The translations under genes were made by a program, and so were the position numbers. Source: CAYZRJ01 sp964480825 (GTDB lineage: Bacteria > Patescibacteriota > WWE3 > UBA101185 > UBA10185). Taken from it: 8,419 nucleotides of DNA. Shown here piece by piece: positions 1 through 6,769 of the stretch (positions are counted from its first letter, which is position 1; each line of letters opens with the position of its first letter). The notes beneath the pieces were generated by a model that saw only the letters and a list, made by a program, of their open reading frames with translations, searched no databases and was not told where the DNA came from. Location of the stretch: assembly GCA_964480825.1 (NCBI GenBank), contig CAYZRJ010000030.1, positions 1 to 8,419 of the forward strand. Direction: 5' to 3'.

Positions 1-20
1 GGGTATATAAAGGAGATGCT

Positions 21-434
21 ATGCACAAACTAAGGCGAGAGGCAGACTTTAGGTGCGTTAACTGTAAACGAATGATTTCTGCATGCGGGGGCGGTACTTC
101 GCATAGAAACCATTGTCCTTACTGTTGTTATTCAAAACATGTGGATAACAGCAAAGGCGATCGAAAATCTAATTGCAACTCGGTAATGGAGCCTGTTGCA
201 TTGGCTTATAAGGGGCACGGAGAACTCTGCTTGGTTCATAAATGTCGGAGTTGCGGTAAAGTGAACTACAATCGTATAGCTGCCGATGATAACGTCTTTA
301 CTCTTGAGCAGATTTTTCAGTCTTCACTAAGATTTGATCGCGAGGTCGTAAGTAAGCTCGAGGTTATTAACATCCATGTTTTGACCGGAGAGAATACCGA
401 AGGAGTTCACGCACAACTCTACGGTATCGTTTAA
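21..434 (+). CDS. RNHCP-domain zinc-ribbon protein
   Basis: The 137-residue protein carries the hallmark RNHCPYC motif (residues 29-35), followed by SKHVD (38-42), GDR (46-48) and C52. Cysteine pairs C12/C15, C32/C35 and C75/C78 look like metal ligands, and the domain closes with NRIAADDN (84-91), as in the RNHCP family (about residues 10-91). The roughly 45 residues after it show no recognised domain. There is no signal peptide or membrane segment, so it is probably cytoplasmic. The family's biochemical role is not established to my knowledge; nucleic-acid or metal binding is only inferred. The ATG at 21 is supported by an AAGGAG Shine-Dalgarno at 10-15 with a 5-nt spacer. GC is about 45 percent over the part counted, higher than most genes here. 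It converges on the M20 peptidase gene. Confidence 0.88.
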   Translation: MHKLRREADFRCVNCKRMISACGGGTSHRNHCPYCCYSKHVDNSKGDRKSNCNSVMEPVALAYKGHGELCLVHKCRSCGKVNYNRIAADDNVFTLEQIFQSSLRFDREVVSKLEVINIHVLTGENTEGVHAQLYGIV

Positions 435-477
435 ACACCCGTAAGTCAGCTCAACAAGCTAACATCGGGTGTTTTTC
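433..477 (+). terminator. Intrinsic terminator of the RNHCP gene
   Basis: A 9-bp perfect stem AAACACCCG (433-441) pairs with CGGGTGTTT (466-474) and runs into a T5 tract (472-476). The 24-nt loop contains a small inner AGCT/AGCT pairing (448-451 with 457-460). The stem overlaps the TAA stop codon. On the opposite strand the tail is only GTTTAAA-like, so any action on the convergent M20 gene would be weak. Confidence 0.8.
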
Positions 478-490
478 AAATAAAAATCCA

Positions 491-1618
491 TTATCTAACG
501 CCAATAACTTCTAAGAAAGAAAAAATAATCCTTTGTGTTTTATTTACCGTAGACAGTTCGACATACTCATTAACCTGATGCGCCATAGTTGACGGTCCGG
601 GCCCGAATACTACCAAATCAGCACCCCATGCTTCCTGTAATAGTTGAACTTCAAAATATCCGGTTGAGTTTAAGTTTTTATATTCAGGTTTTAAGCCGTT
701 TAATTTTACAGCTTCTTCGAATTTAATAAGTTTTTCCTTTGGAGTATATGCAGATTTCATTAAAAACTTGAATTTTACATTATCGCATTTTGTGCCAACT
801 TGTTTTCCGATCCGAATTATTTCTTTTTCTATCCACTTTTCTGTTATTCTTTTGTTAGCAAGTCTTATTTCACCCACACAATATGCGTAATCCGGAACGA
901 CGTTACCGTTGTAGCTAACAGTGTTATCTGTTTTCAAGACCCCTCCGCTTAGATGTGCCAGGTTTAACGAATTGTTTCCTCCTTCATTATCAAACTTACT
1001 AATTTTGTTCTGTAAAATATCAAAAATTTCTACGGCCTTTTCTATTGCGTTTACTCCCAAATGTTTTGTTCCCGCGTGACATGCTTTTCCGTGCACTTCA
1101 AAAGTAAACTCTGTAACTCCCCTACATCCGTTTAACATTTTAAGTGAGGTGGGCTCTAAATTAATAATCAGTTTTGGCTTAAAGTAATATCTTTCTATAA
1201 ATTTCCTGACTCCTTTAAACTCGTATTCTTCATCTACAGTAAATACATACGCTATTTTGTTTGAATCTTTATACCTTTCAGCTACCGTGAGTGTTATAGC
1301 TAGTCCCGCCTTCATGTCTAAAGAACCTAATCCATATAATTTATCGCCTTGTTTTCTAGCAACAAAAGGGTTGTCGGTTTCTTTTTTTGGAGGAACTGTG
1401 TCCATGTGGCTAAAAAAAACAATGTCGGGGTTTAGGTTAGAGTAGGCGATTATATTGAATCTGCCGTTTTCTACATTCTGTTTGTCGACGGTCAGGCTCG
1501 TATTAGATTTTAGAAAATCGTATATAAAATCACTTAAAATACTCTCGTTTAAGCTCTCTCCAAAATAAGATGGGATAGAGATAAGTTTTTTCAATATTTC
1601 AATAAGTTTTTTCGGCAT
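491..1618 (-). CDS. M20-family zinc metallopeptidase / deacylase
   Basis: A 375-residue dizinc hydrolase of the ArgE/DapE/CPG2 (M20) family. Visible motifs are HMDTV (H71, D73), GSLDMKAG with bridging D101, TVDEE (E130 as general base, E131 as zinc ligand), LEPT (E155) and AHQVNE (H347). The lid/dimerisation domain lies at roughly residues 165-285 and contains CHAG (180-183, H181). All expected metal ligands are present, so it should be active on an amide or peptide bond. Substrate (acyl-amino acid, dipeptide or succinyl-DAP type) cannot be read from the sequence. There is no signal peptide, so it is cytoplasmic. The ATG is preceded by AAAAGGGAA about 5 nt upstream, a plausible Shine-Dalgarno. 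It starts 28 bp after the stop of the TspO-like gene and is probably cotranscribed with it. It ends in TAA. Confidence 0.9.
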   Translation of the reverse strand: MPKKLIEILKKLISIPSYFGESLNESILSDFIYDFLKSNTSLTVDKQNVENGRFNIIAYSNLNPDIVFFSHMDTVPPKKETDNPFVARKQGDKLYGLGSLDMKAGLAITLTVAERYKDSNKIAYVFTVDEEYEFKGVRKFIERYYFKPKLIINLEPTSLKMLNGCRGVTEFTFEVHGKACHAGTKHLGVNAIEKAVEIFDILQNKISKFDNEGGNNSLNLAHLSGGVLKTDNTVSYNGNVVPDYAYCVGEIRLANKRITEKWIEKEIIRIGKQVGTKCDNVKFKFLMKSAYTPKEKLIKFEEAVKLNGLKPEYKNLNSTGYFEVQLLQEAWGADLVVFGPGPSTMAHQVNEYVELSTVNKTQRIIFSFLEVIGVR

Positions 1619-1646
1619 ACAGTTCCCTTTTGCGGCTATTACTTTA

Positions 1647-1856
1647 TTATTTATTTAAATAAGTAATAGTAAATTGTAAAACGGTCGCAAATAATACCCA
1701 AATCAGATAAGGAATATTTGCATACATCACCAAACGAAAATAAGGAAATATCACAGTAATAATATATAAATCTGTCCACACAGATCCGAAAAGCCAACTC
1801 GGCGGAGCCCATGGGGGTTTAATGAGTGCTGAGTACCATAAGTAAGAATTATCCAT
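1647..1856 (-). CDS. tspO: Internally deleted TspO/MBR-family membrane protein
   Basis: The 69-residue product begins with the TspO signature of TM1 end and loop 1: WYSALIKPPWAPP (7-19) then WLFGSVWTDLY (21-31). It ends with the typical TM5: ANIPYLIWVLFATVLQ (46-61) then TITYLNK. TspO proteins are usually about 130-160 residues with five helices. Here the segment that should hold TM2-TM4, roughly 65-70 residues, is absent and residues 32-40 run straight into the TM5 region. Both ends and the frame are intact, so this is an internal deletion and not an end truncation. TspO proteins bind tetrapyrroles or cholesterol-like ligands, but the five-helix pocket could not form in this shortened version. 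It may be a decaying gene still read in frame, or a minimal two-helix protein. ATG is supported by a TATAAT box 8 nt upstream; there is no Shine-Dalgarno. Confidence 0.75.
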   Translation of the reverse strand: MDNSYLWYSALIKPPWAPPSWLFGSVWTDLYIITVIFPYFRLVMYANIPYLIWVLFATVLQFTITYLNK

Positions 1857-1878
1857 CTATTGAAATTATACATTAGTT
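1857..1878 (-). promoter_or_regulatory. Leaderless-type promoter of the TspO-like gene
   Basis: On the minus strand TATAAT occupies 1870-1865, leaving 8 nt before the ATG at 1856, so transcription should start at or just before the start codon. The 15-mer AACTAATGTATAATT (1878-1864) matches the NTPase-gene promoter in 14 of 15 positions. No convincing -35 TTGACA is seen 16-18 bp upstream. Confidence 0.55.
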
Positions 1879-1932
1879 TGAATCCCTAGCCGGATAATAC
1901 TCTATTAAAGATGTTGAGTTAGCCAATTAGAG

Positions 1933-4569
1933 TTATTTTGTACTAGATAAATAGGTTGAACTTTTCAAATTCATTGTCTTTACGATATCATTAACAATTA
2001 GAATCAAACAACTGCCTGCTATAGCAATTAACCACCCAGAAAGAGTAAGCGGCGTTGTTTCGAATATTCTATTTGCAGGTGTATAAATAATAATTATTGT
2101 GAAACACAAAGATAAAATAGATGCTTCTACTAGATATTTATTAGCAAACGGAGAGCGATTAAGTGCCAGTTTTCTAAATGATCTGAAACTGAACGCTGAG
2201 GCTATTTCTATCAGAATCAATGTTAATAGAGCTACTGTTCTACTGATTTCAAGAGATAGGTTGAGAATATTAAAGGAGATAAAATACGAAAGTAGTGTGA
2301 TAAATCCCATAAAAAAGGCAGTACCTACCAGTAATTTAAACAATTCTATATTTAAAATGTTTTCATTATTCCGCGGCTTATCCTGCATAATATCTTTTGA
2401 TGTCGGGTTTACTGCTAAGGTTAACGCGGGTAAGTTATCCGTTACCAGATTCATAAATAGTATTTGTATAGAAACAAGAAGCGGCGTCTGCCACCCAAAT
2501 ATTGGAGCCAATAATACTCCAAAGAATAAAGTCACTAGTTCTGCTAAGTTACAACTAAGTTGGTAGGTTACGAATTTTCTTATATTGTTGTATACAGTTC
2601 TTCCTTCCGCAATTGCTGAAATTATTGTTGCAAAATTGTCGTCTTTTAGAATAAGATCAGAGGCGGCGCGAGACACGTCCGTTCCGTTTTTGCCCATAGC
2701 AATACCGACATGGGCTTCTTTTAATGCCGGTGCGTCATTTACCCCATCCCCCGTCATGGCTACAGTTTCTCCCAAATCCTTGAATATTTTTACTAAGCGA
2801 ATTTTATGTTCCGGCTTTACCCTTGCAAAGATAATTGTTTCTTTAACTTCTACAGCCAATTCTGCATCCGACAGATTATCTATAGTGTTACCATCTAATA
2901 TTTTATTATCTGTACTTAGTTCAATCTGCCTAGCTATAGAAAGTGCTGTCTCCTTACTATCCCCAGTTATCATGTAAACCTTTATTCCGGCACCAATTGC
3001 AGTTTTTATTGCCTCTGCAACCTCTTCCCTTGGGGTATCTTCCATAGCGACTAAACCTAGAAAAGTAAAACCTTCTTCTTGGTAATTTGTTTCGTCGGCA
3101 GATATCTCTTTGTAGCATATCGCTAGTGTTCTATATGCTGTTCCGGCCATTTCTTGTTGTAAGGAATATATACTATCTTTTTCTTTGTCCGTAAGGTCTT
3201 TTTCGTTACCGTTATTGTATAGTTTTGTACATTTTTCAAGCAGTATTTCCGGAGCACCTTTGGCGTATATAAAATATCTATCCTCCTGTTTATAAAGGAC
3301 AGACATCATTTTACGATTGGAATTAAACGGATGTTCATTAATACGGTCGTATTGGTAGTTTTCCTTAAAAATGCCTGTTTTTGCCCCAAGTATTAAAAGT
3401 GCTGTTTCTGTTGGAGAACCGATTGATCTGTACTCACTGTCATTTCCGGTACGTTCAATTTCGGAATTATTACATAAAATTGAGGACAATAATAATTGTT
3501 TAACGTCCTGCTGTTTATTTATATCAATTTCAGCACCGACCTTAGTTATTTTTCCATGCGCTACAAAACCACTTCCTCCCACCTCATAAAGATCTTTACC
3601 TGTAAAAATAAATTTAACTGTCATCTCGCCTTTAGTTATTGTGCCCGTTTTATCCGAACATATTACTGTTACTTCTCCCAACGTTTCGATAATAGACATC
3701 CTGTTAACTATGGCGTTTTTTGCAGACATGCGTTTGGCACCTAAAGCCAGAGTGGTCGCTAAAACTACCGGAAACCCCTCGGGAAAGGCAGAAACTGATA
3801 TTGCGACCATCAATATTAAAATATCAACCAGGACAATTGTGTTTAAAACGGGCGCTCTTACCGCAATAAGTATTCCGGTTGCTACAGAAACAATAATTGC
3901 AACCGTCACCATATACTTTGCGATATTATTTACTTTTTGTTGTAACGGTAATTCTTTTTCGGCTGAGGATATTAAATGAGCAATTTTACCAAAGTTTGTG
4001 TTCATACCCGTGTGGGTTACACGTGCAAGACACCTTCCGTTTACAATATATGTGCCCATAAATATTTTATTTTGGTCTGTGACCTGAGGTAAAGCCAGTT
4101 TAGAAATTTCTTTTGATTCCCCTGTTAATGCACTCTCATTTACGCGCAGATCAAAGGATTCAATAAGCTCGCAATCTGCAGAAATCTTTTCGCCGTTTCC
4201 TAAAAGTATAATGTCGTCCGGCACAATTTCTTTTGAAGATATCTCTGTTTTCTTTCCGTCTCTATACACTATTGAAATCAGCATTAGCATTTTCTTTAAA
4301 CCGTTAATAGATTCTTCTGCCCTGTACTCTTGAAAGAATCCTACAAATATAACTATTAAGATAACGGCTAGAATTGTAAATGCTGTGATGTGTTTTCCTA
4401 CGAGAAAAGAAATAATAGTGGAAAATACAAGCATGTATACAATAAAGTTGCTTCTTATTTGTCGCAATAAGATTTTAAGTGGGGTAGACTTTGATATTTC
4501 TACAATTTCATTGAATCCGTATTTATTTAGCCTCTGGCGAGCTTCGTTATTCGTAAGTCCTTGGGGCAT
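1933..4569 (-). CDS. Ca2+-type (P2A-like) cation-transporting P-type ATPase
   Basis: An 878-residue, apparently complete ion pump of the inner membrane. It has an N-terminal cation-ATPase segment (about 1-40), actuator motif TGES (149-152), PEGFP in M4 (263-267), phosphorylation motif DKTGT (D306), nucleotide-binding KGAPE (437-441), TGD (535-537) and hinge TGDGVND (606-612). About ten membrane helices are visible, with M7-M10 at roughly 743-862. Residues matching the SERCA Ca2+ sites are present: E264 in M4, N674 and E677 in M5, N707, T710 and D711 in the M6 NLVTD motif, and E788 in M8. This favours Ca2+ export over Na+/K+ or H+ transport. PEGFP replaces the usual PEGLP, and VPDD (116-119) replaces VPGD. 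The ATG is chosen because it fits the family N-terminus; an extended -10 box lies 7 nt upstream and there is no Shine-Dalgarno. It begins 45 bp after the Kef remnant. Confidence 0.93.
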   Translation of the reverse strand: MPQGLTNNEARQRLNKYGFNEIVEISKSTPLKILLRQIRSNFIVYMLVFSTIISFLVGKHITAFTILAVILIVIFVGFFQEYRAEESINGLKKMLMLISIVYRDGKKTEISSKEIVPDDIILLGNGEKISADCELIESFDLRVNESALTGESKEISKLALPQVTDQNKIFMGTYIVNGRCLARVTHTGMNTNFGKIAHLISSAEKELPLQQKVNNIAKYMVTVAIIVSVATGILIAVRAPVLNTIVLVDILILMVAISVSAFPEGFPVVLATTLALGAKRMSAKNAIVNRMSIIETLGEVTVICSDKTGTITKGEMTVKFIFTGKDLYEVGGSGFVAHGKITKVGAEIDINKQQDVKQLLLSSILCNNSEIERTGNDSEYRSIGSPTETALLILGAKTGIFKENYQYDRINEHPFNSNRKMMSVLYKQEDRYFIYAKGAPEILLEKCTKLYNNGNEKDLTDKEKDSIYSLQQEMAGTAYRTLAICYKEISADETNYQEEGFTFLGLVAMEDTPREEVAEAIKTAIGAGIKVYMITGDSKETALSIARQIELSTDNKILDGNTIDNLSDAELAVEVKETIIFARVKPEHKIRLVKIFKDLGETVAMTGDGVNDAPALKEAHVGIAMGKNGTDVSRAASDLILKDDNFATIISAIAEGRTVYNNIRKFVTYQLSCNLAELVTLFFGVLLAPIFGWQTPLLVSIQILFMNLVTDNLPALTLAVNPTSKDIMQDKPRNNENILNIELFKLLVGTAFFMGFITLLSYFISFNILNLSLEISRTVALLTLILIEIASAFSFRSFRKLALNRSPFANKYLVEASILSLCFTIIIIYTPANRIFETTPLTLSGWLIAIAGSCLILIVNDIVKTMNLKSSTYLSSTK

Positions 4570-4585
4570 TATAAAAATTATAACA
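4570..4585 (-). promoter_or_regulatory. Extended -10 promoter, leaderless, of the P-type ATPase gene
   Basis: Reading the minus strand, TG-T-TATAAT (4585-4577) is a perfect extended -10 element. Only 7 AT-rich nucleotides separate it from the ATG at 4569, placing the expected transcription start on or beside the start codon. No Shine-Dalgarno could fit. No clear -35 hexamer is visible. Confidence 0.65.
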
Positions 4586-4614
4586 TTGTAACTAGTTTAA
4601 TATTACCGCCGTAT

Positions 4615-6218
4615 TTATTTTTGAAACAAGAACCCTTTTAAGCCGGTTAAATATTTTATGTGATCTTCATTTATTTGCTCGTATTTTTTTACGTCTAGTC
4701 CTAATTCCATAATCATATTCGCGGCATAACGAGCGCCGATATAGTGGGAAAGAACAACATTTGTAACACCGGCCGCATACAGTTCAATAGCATGCTCCAT
4801 AGTGTCAGTAATAATAATAATTACTGCCTCTTTATTTATACGTCTAACCGTTTGGCTTAACAGCAGATTGGGCTCAAAGTCCGGTATAGTATCCGGATTG
4901 AAATCTATTGCCAGAAATTTAGTATTACTTTCTTTAAATGCATGGGCAAATTCCGGACCTGCGCGGCGATAACCGAAAATAATTGCTTTGTAGTTCTTAT
5001 CCCCGTGAGTTTTAGATTTTAGTGTTTTTCTAAACTCCAAAAACGATAGTGATTTACCCACAAATTTAAAAAGTTTATCTGAATATATAATCATGTATGT
5101 TGATCCCGCAATAGTTACAATTCCTACCAAAGTTACCATGGACATAATTTCCCTGGATAGGTGGCCGACATCAAAGCCCAATTTAATTAGAATCAGCGAG
5201 AACTCGCTTATTTGAGCTACTGTAAGTCCTGCAAGAAAGGCTGTTTTCCTGGTGTAGCCAACATATTCATTAGTATTAGTGCGATAATTGGGTTGCCAAC
5301 AAGAATAAAAGCAGAAAAAATAATGGTAGGAATTATCAGCGTTTGCCAATTATCAAAAACCATTTGGTAACCCAGCAAGATAAAAAATAGGGTGATAAAA
5401 AAATCGCGTAATGGTTTTAATCTATAAGAGATCTCATAAACATATGGGGTCATCGATAATGTAACTCTCGCGACAAGTGCTCCAATTTCTATGGAAAGTC
5501 CCGTTTTATAATACAAGGATGCAATAGCCATACCCCAAGCCAGCGACGATATAAATAAAAACTTCTGAGATTGTGCAATAAAATTTGTGAATCTAGATAA
5601 AACTTTAGTAGCTATGAAAAATAAAATGATTAGTAAAATAAAACCCTTAAGAAGAACTAAGAATAAGTCAGAAGCTATCATCCACCCCGCAGCATTTTTT
5701 AAACCCTGAAGCCCGGAGATCCCGACCAGAATAATTGCAGCGATTAAATCCTGAACTAATAAAAATCCTATGGCAATGCGCCCGTACATCTTATGCACAT
5801 CGCCTTTATCTGATAACAATTTTAATATTATTATGGTACTGCTAAATGTTAAAGCAACCGCAATGTATAACGATTCGACTTTACTAAAATCTAACGCCAA
5901 TCAAATAAAGTATCCGAAAACCGAAGTAAATAATACCTGCCCCACACCCGTAACAGCTGATACGCCACCTAACTCTTTTAAAACCTTCGAACTCAAACCC
6001 AATCCTACAATAAACAGCAGTGCCGTTATTCCTAATTTTGAAAACAATTCAACAACTTCTACAGAGCGTAAAATGTTCAAAAAGTATGGTCCGACAATCA
6101 GACCTGTTAAAATATATCTTATTACAAGGGGTTGTTTGAGATAACGCATTAAAGCTGAAATTACAAAAGCAAATAATAGAATTAGGCTAATTTCATAAAA
6201 TTGATCCCTATGTACGTT
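4615..6218 (-). pseudogene. Degraded KefB-type cation/proton antiporter with TrkA-N domain
   Basis: Three consecutive open segments together describe one monovalent cation:proton antiporter-2 (PF00999-like membrane domain plus TrkA-N/RCK domain), about 530 codons. Family-like coding starts near 6206 (DQFYEISLILL) but has no ATG/GTG/TTG, and TAG at 6219-6221 closes the frame. The first ATG in frame is at 6149, inside TM1. An in-frame TGA at 5901-5903 interrupts GYFI-stop-LALDF, where glycine is usual. A missing G near 5258-5259 shifts the frame: the correct reading is NMLGYTRKTAFLAG, entering the downstream frame that ends with TAA at 4615. The TrkA-N domain runs from FGYRRAG directly to NPDTI-PDFEPNLLL, lacking about 35 residues near position 4885. 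GALVAR replaces the usual GAFxAG. Several independent lesions indicate a pseudogene; sequencing error could explain the two point lesions but not the deletion. Confidence 0.82.
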
Positions 6219-6227
6219 CTACTGGAT

Positions 6228-6239
6228 TCGTTATTTATA
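6228..6239 (-). promoter_or_regulatory. Possible relic promoter of the Kef pseudogene
   Basis: A TATAAA box (6239-6234, minus strand) is followed after 6 nt by ATC (6227-6225), which lies in the Kef reading frame. The spacing equals that of the leaderless promoters in this window, so ATC may be a mutated ATG. This is speculative because the box is short and the region AT-rich. Confidence 0.2.
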
Positions 6240-6300
6240 TTCTACGCATAGAAATTTCGTTCCCAAACATGATTTATTAGACACACCATAGACCGGAACA

Positions 6301-6341
6301 GTTATAAAAAATAAAACCTCTGAAAAATTCTTCAGAGGTTT
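6301..6341 (-). terminator. Strong intrinsic terminator after the gene at 6357-6683
   Basis: A perfect 11-bp stem, AAACCTCTGAA (6314-6324) with TTCAGAGGTTT (6331-6341), has a 6-nt loop. On the minus strand it is followed by TATTTTTTATAAC, a good U tract. It lies 15 bp past the TAA of the 6357-6683 gene and before the Kef remnant, so the two are transcribed separately. Confidence 0.88.
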
Positions 6342-6356
6342 GTTGGCGTGAAGCGG

Positions 6357-6683
6357 TTATTTCGGCATCTTCATAAACATCCAGTCCTTATTCAAGTTGT
6401 TCACGGCAATTTCAACTTCGTATTTGCCCTCGAAAAAGTTCCAGATGACATCGGTGATCGCTTCGAGTGTTTTCTGTACGAGCGCATCAACTTCTTCTAT
6501 ACTCATACCTGACTTGAATTTCTGCGAAAACATTGCGGTGTCGAGAATGACCCAAATAGTTTCGCATTGAGTCGGCGCAAAATCATCGAGCTTGTCTTCG
6601 GGGAAAAAAGCCCTAACCCAGCCGTATGGAGCACCAATGCTCTTGACCGTGGCCTCAATTACTTCCTCGCGAAGTTTAAACAA
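6357..6683 (-). CDS. Unrecognised small protein, possibly tautomerase-like fold
   Basis: A 108-residue soluble protein that I do not recognise with confidence. The predicted pattern is helix (about 2-16), strand (20-26), strand (42-53), a long amphipathic helix from SIEEVDALVQ (61-84), and strand KYEVEIAVNN (87-96) ending near NKDWMF. This beta-alpha-beta order with a trailing W recalls tautomerase-superfamily proteins, but no N-terminal catalytic proline is seen, so this is only a suggestion. The start used is TTG at 6683, with GGTGGG 11 nt upstream. The frame stays open with no ATG, GTG or TTG back to a TAA at 6753-6755, so a longer product from a rarer start is possible. GC is about 45 percent, above the flanking antiporter genes. 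It has its own strong terminator and shares an intergenic region with the divergent exchanger gene. Confidence 0.6.
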   Translation of the reverse strand: MFKLREEVIEATVKSIGAPYGWVRAFFPEDKLDDFAPTQCETIWVILDTAMFSQKFKSGMSIEEVDALVQKTLEAITDVIWNFFEGKYEVEIAVNNLNKDWMFMKMPK

Positions 6684-6753
6684 ATTCTGTGTAACCCACC
6701 GATCCAGAAATTGTCTGCTGAAATTCGAACCACATATCCAATAATTGCCGAGT

Positions 6754-6769
6754 TATATATACTTAATTT
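6754..6769 (+). promoter_or_regulatory. Leaderless promoter of the CaCA exchanger gene, possibly bidirectional
   Basis: TATACT (6758-6763) ends 6 nt before the ATG at 6770, so the mRNA would begin at or next to the start codon; no Shine-Dalgarno is present. The overlapping palindrome TATATATA (6754-6761) could also act as a -10 element for the divergent gene at 6357-6683. No clear -35 element is seen. Confidence 0.5.

Noticed and set aside
1257..1445. Plus-strand open frame of 62 codons opposite the M20 peptidase.
   Set aside because: It lies antisense to the catalytic motif region of the peptidase; a shadow frame.
1899..1933. ACTCTA/TAGAGT pairing just after the ATPase stop codon, considered as a terminator.
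   Set aside because: The 6-bp stem has a 23-nt gap between its arms and is followed on the minus strand by ATTATCC, not a T tract.
2099..3979. Several plus-strand open frames of 72-155 codons opposite the ATPase gene.
   Set aside because: They are antisense shadows of a well-supported ATPase gene, with no family features or ribosome sites.
5770..6144. Plus-strand open frame of 124 codons opposite the Kef remnant.
   Set aside because: Its complement encodes clear antiporter membrane segments; the plus-strand product has no recognisable features.
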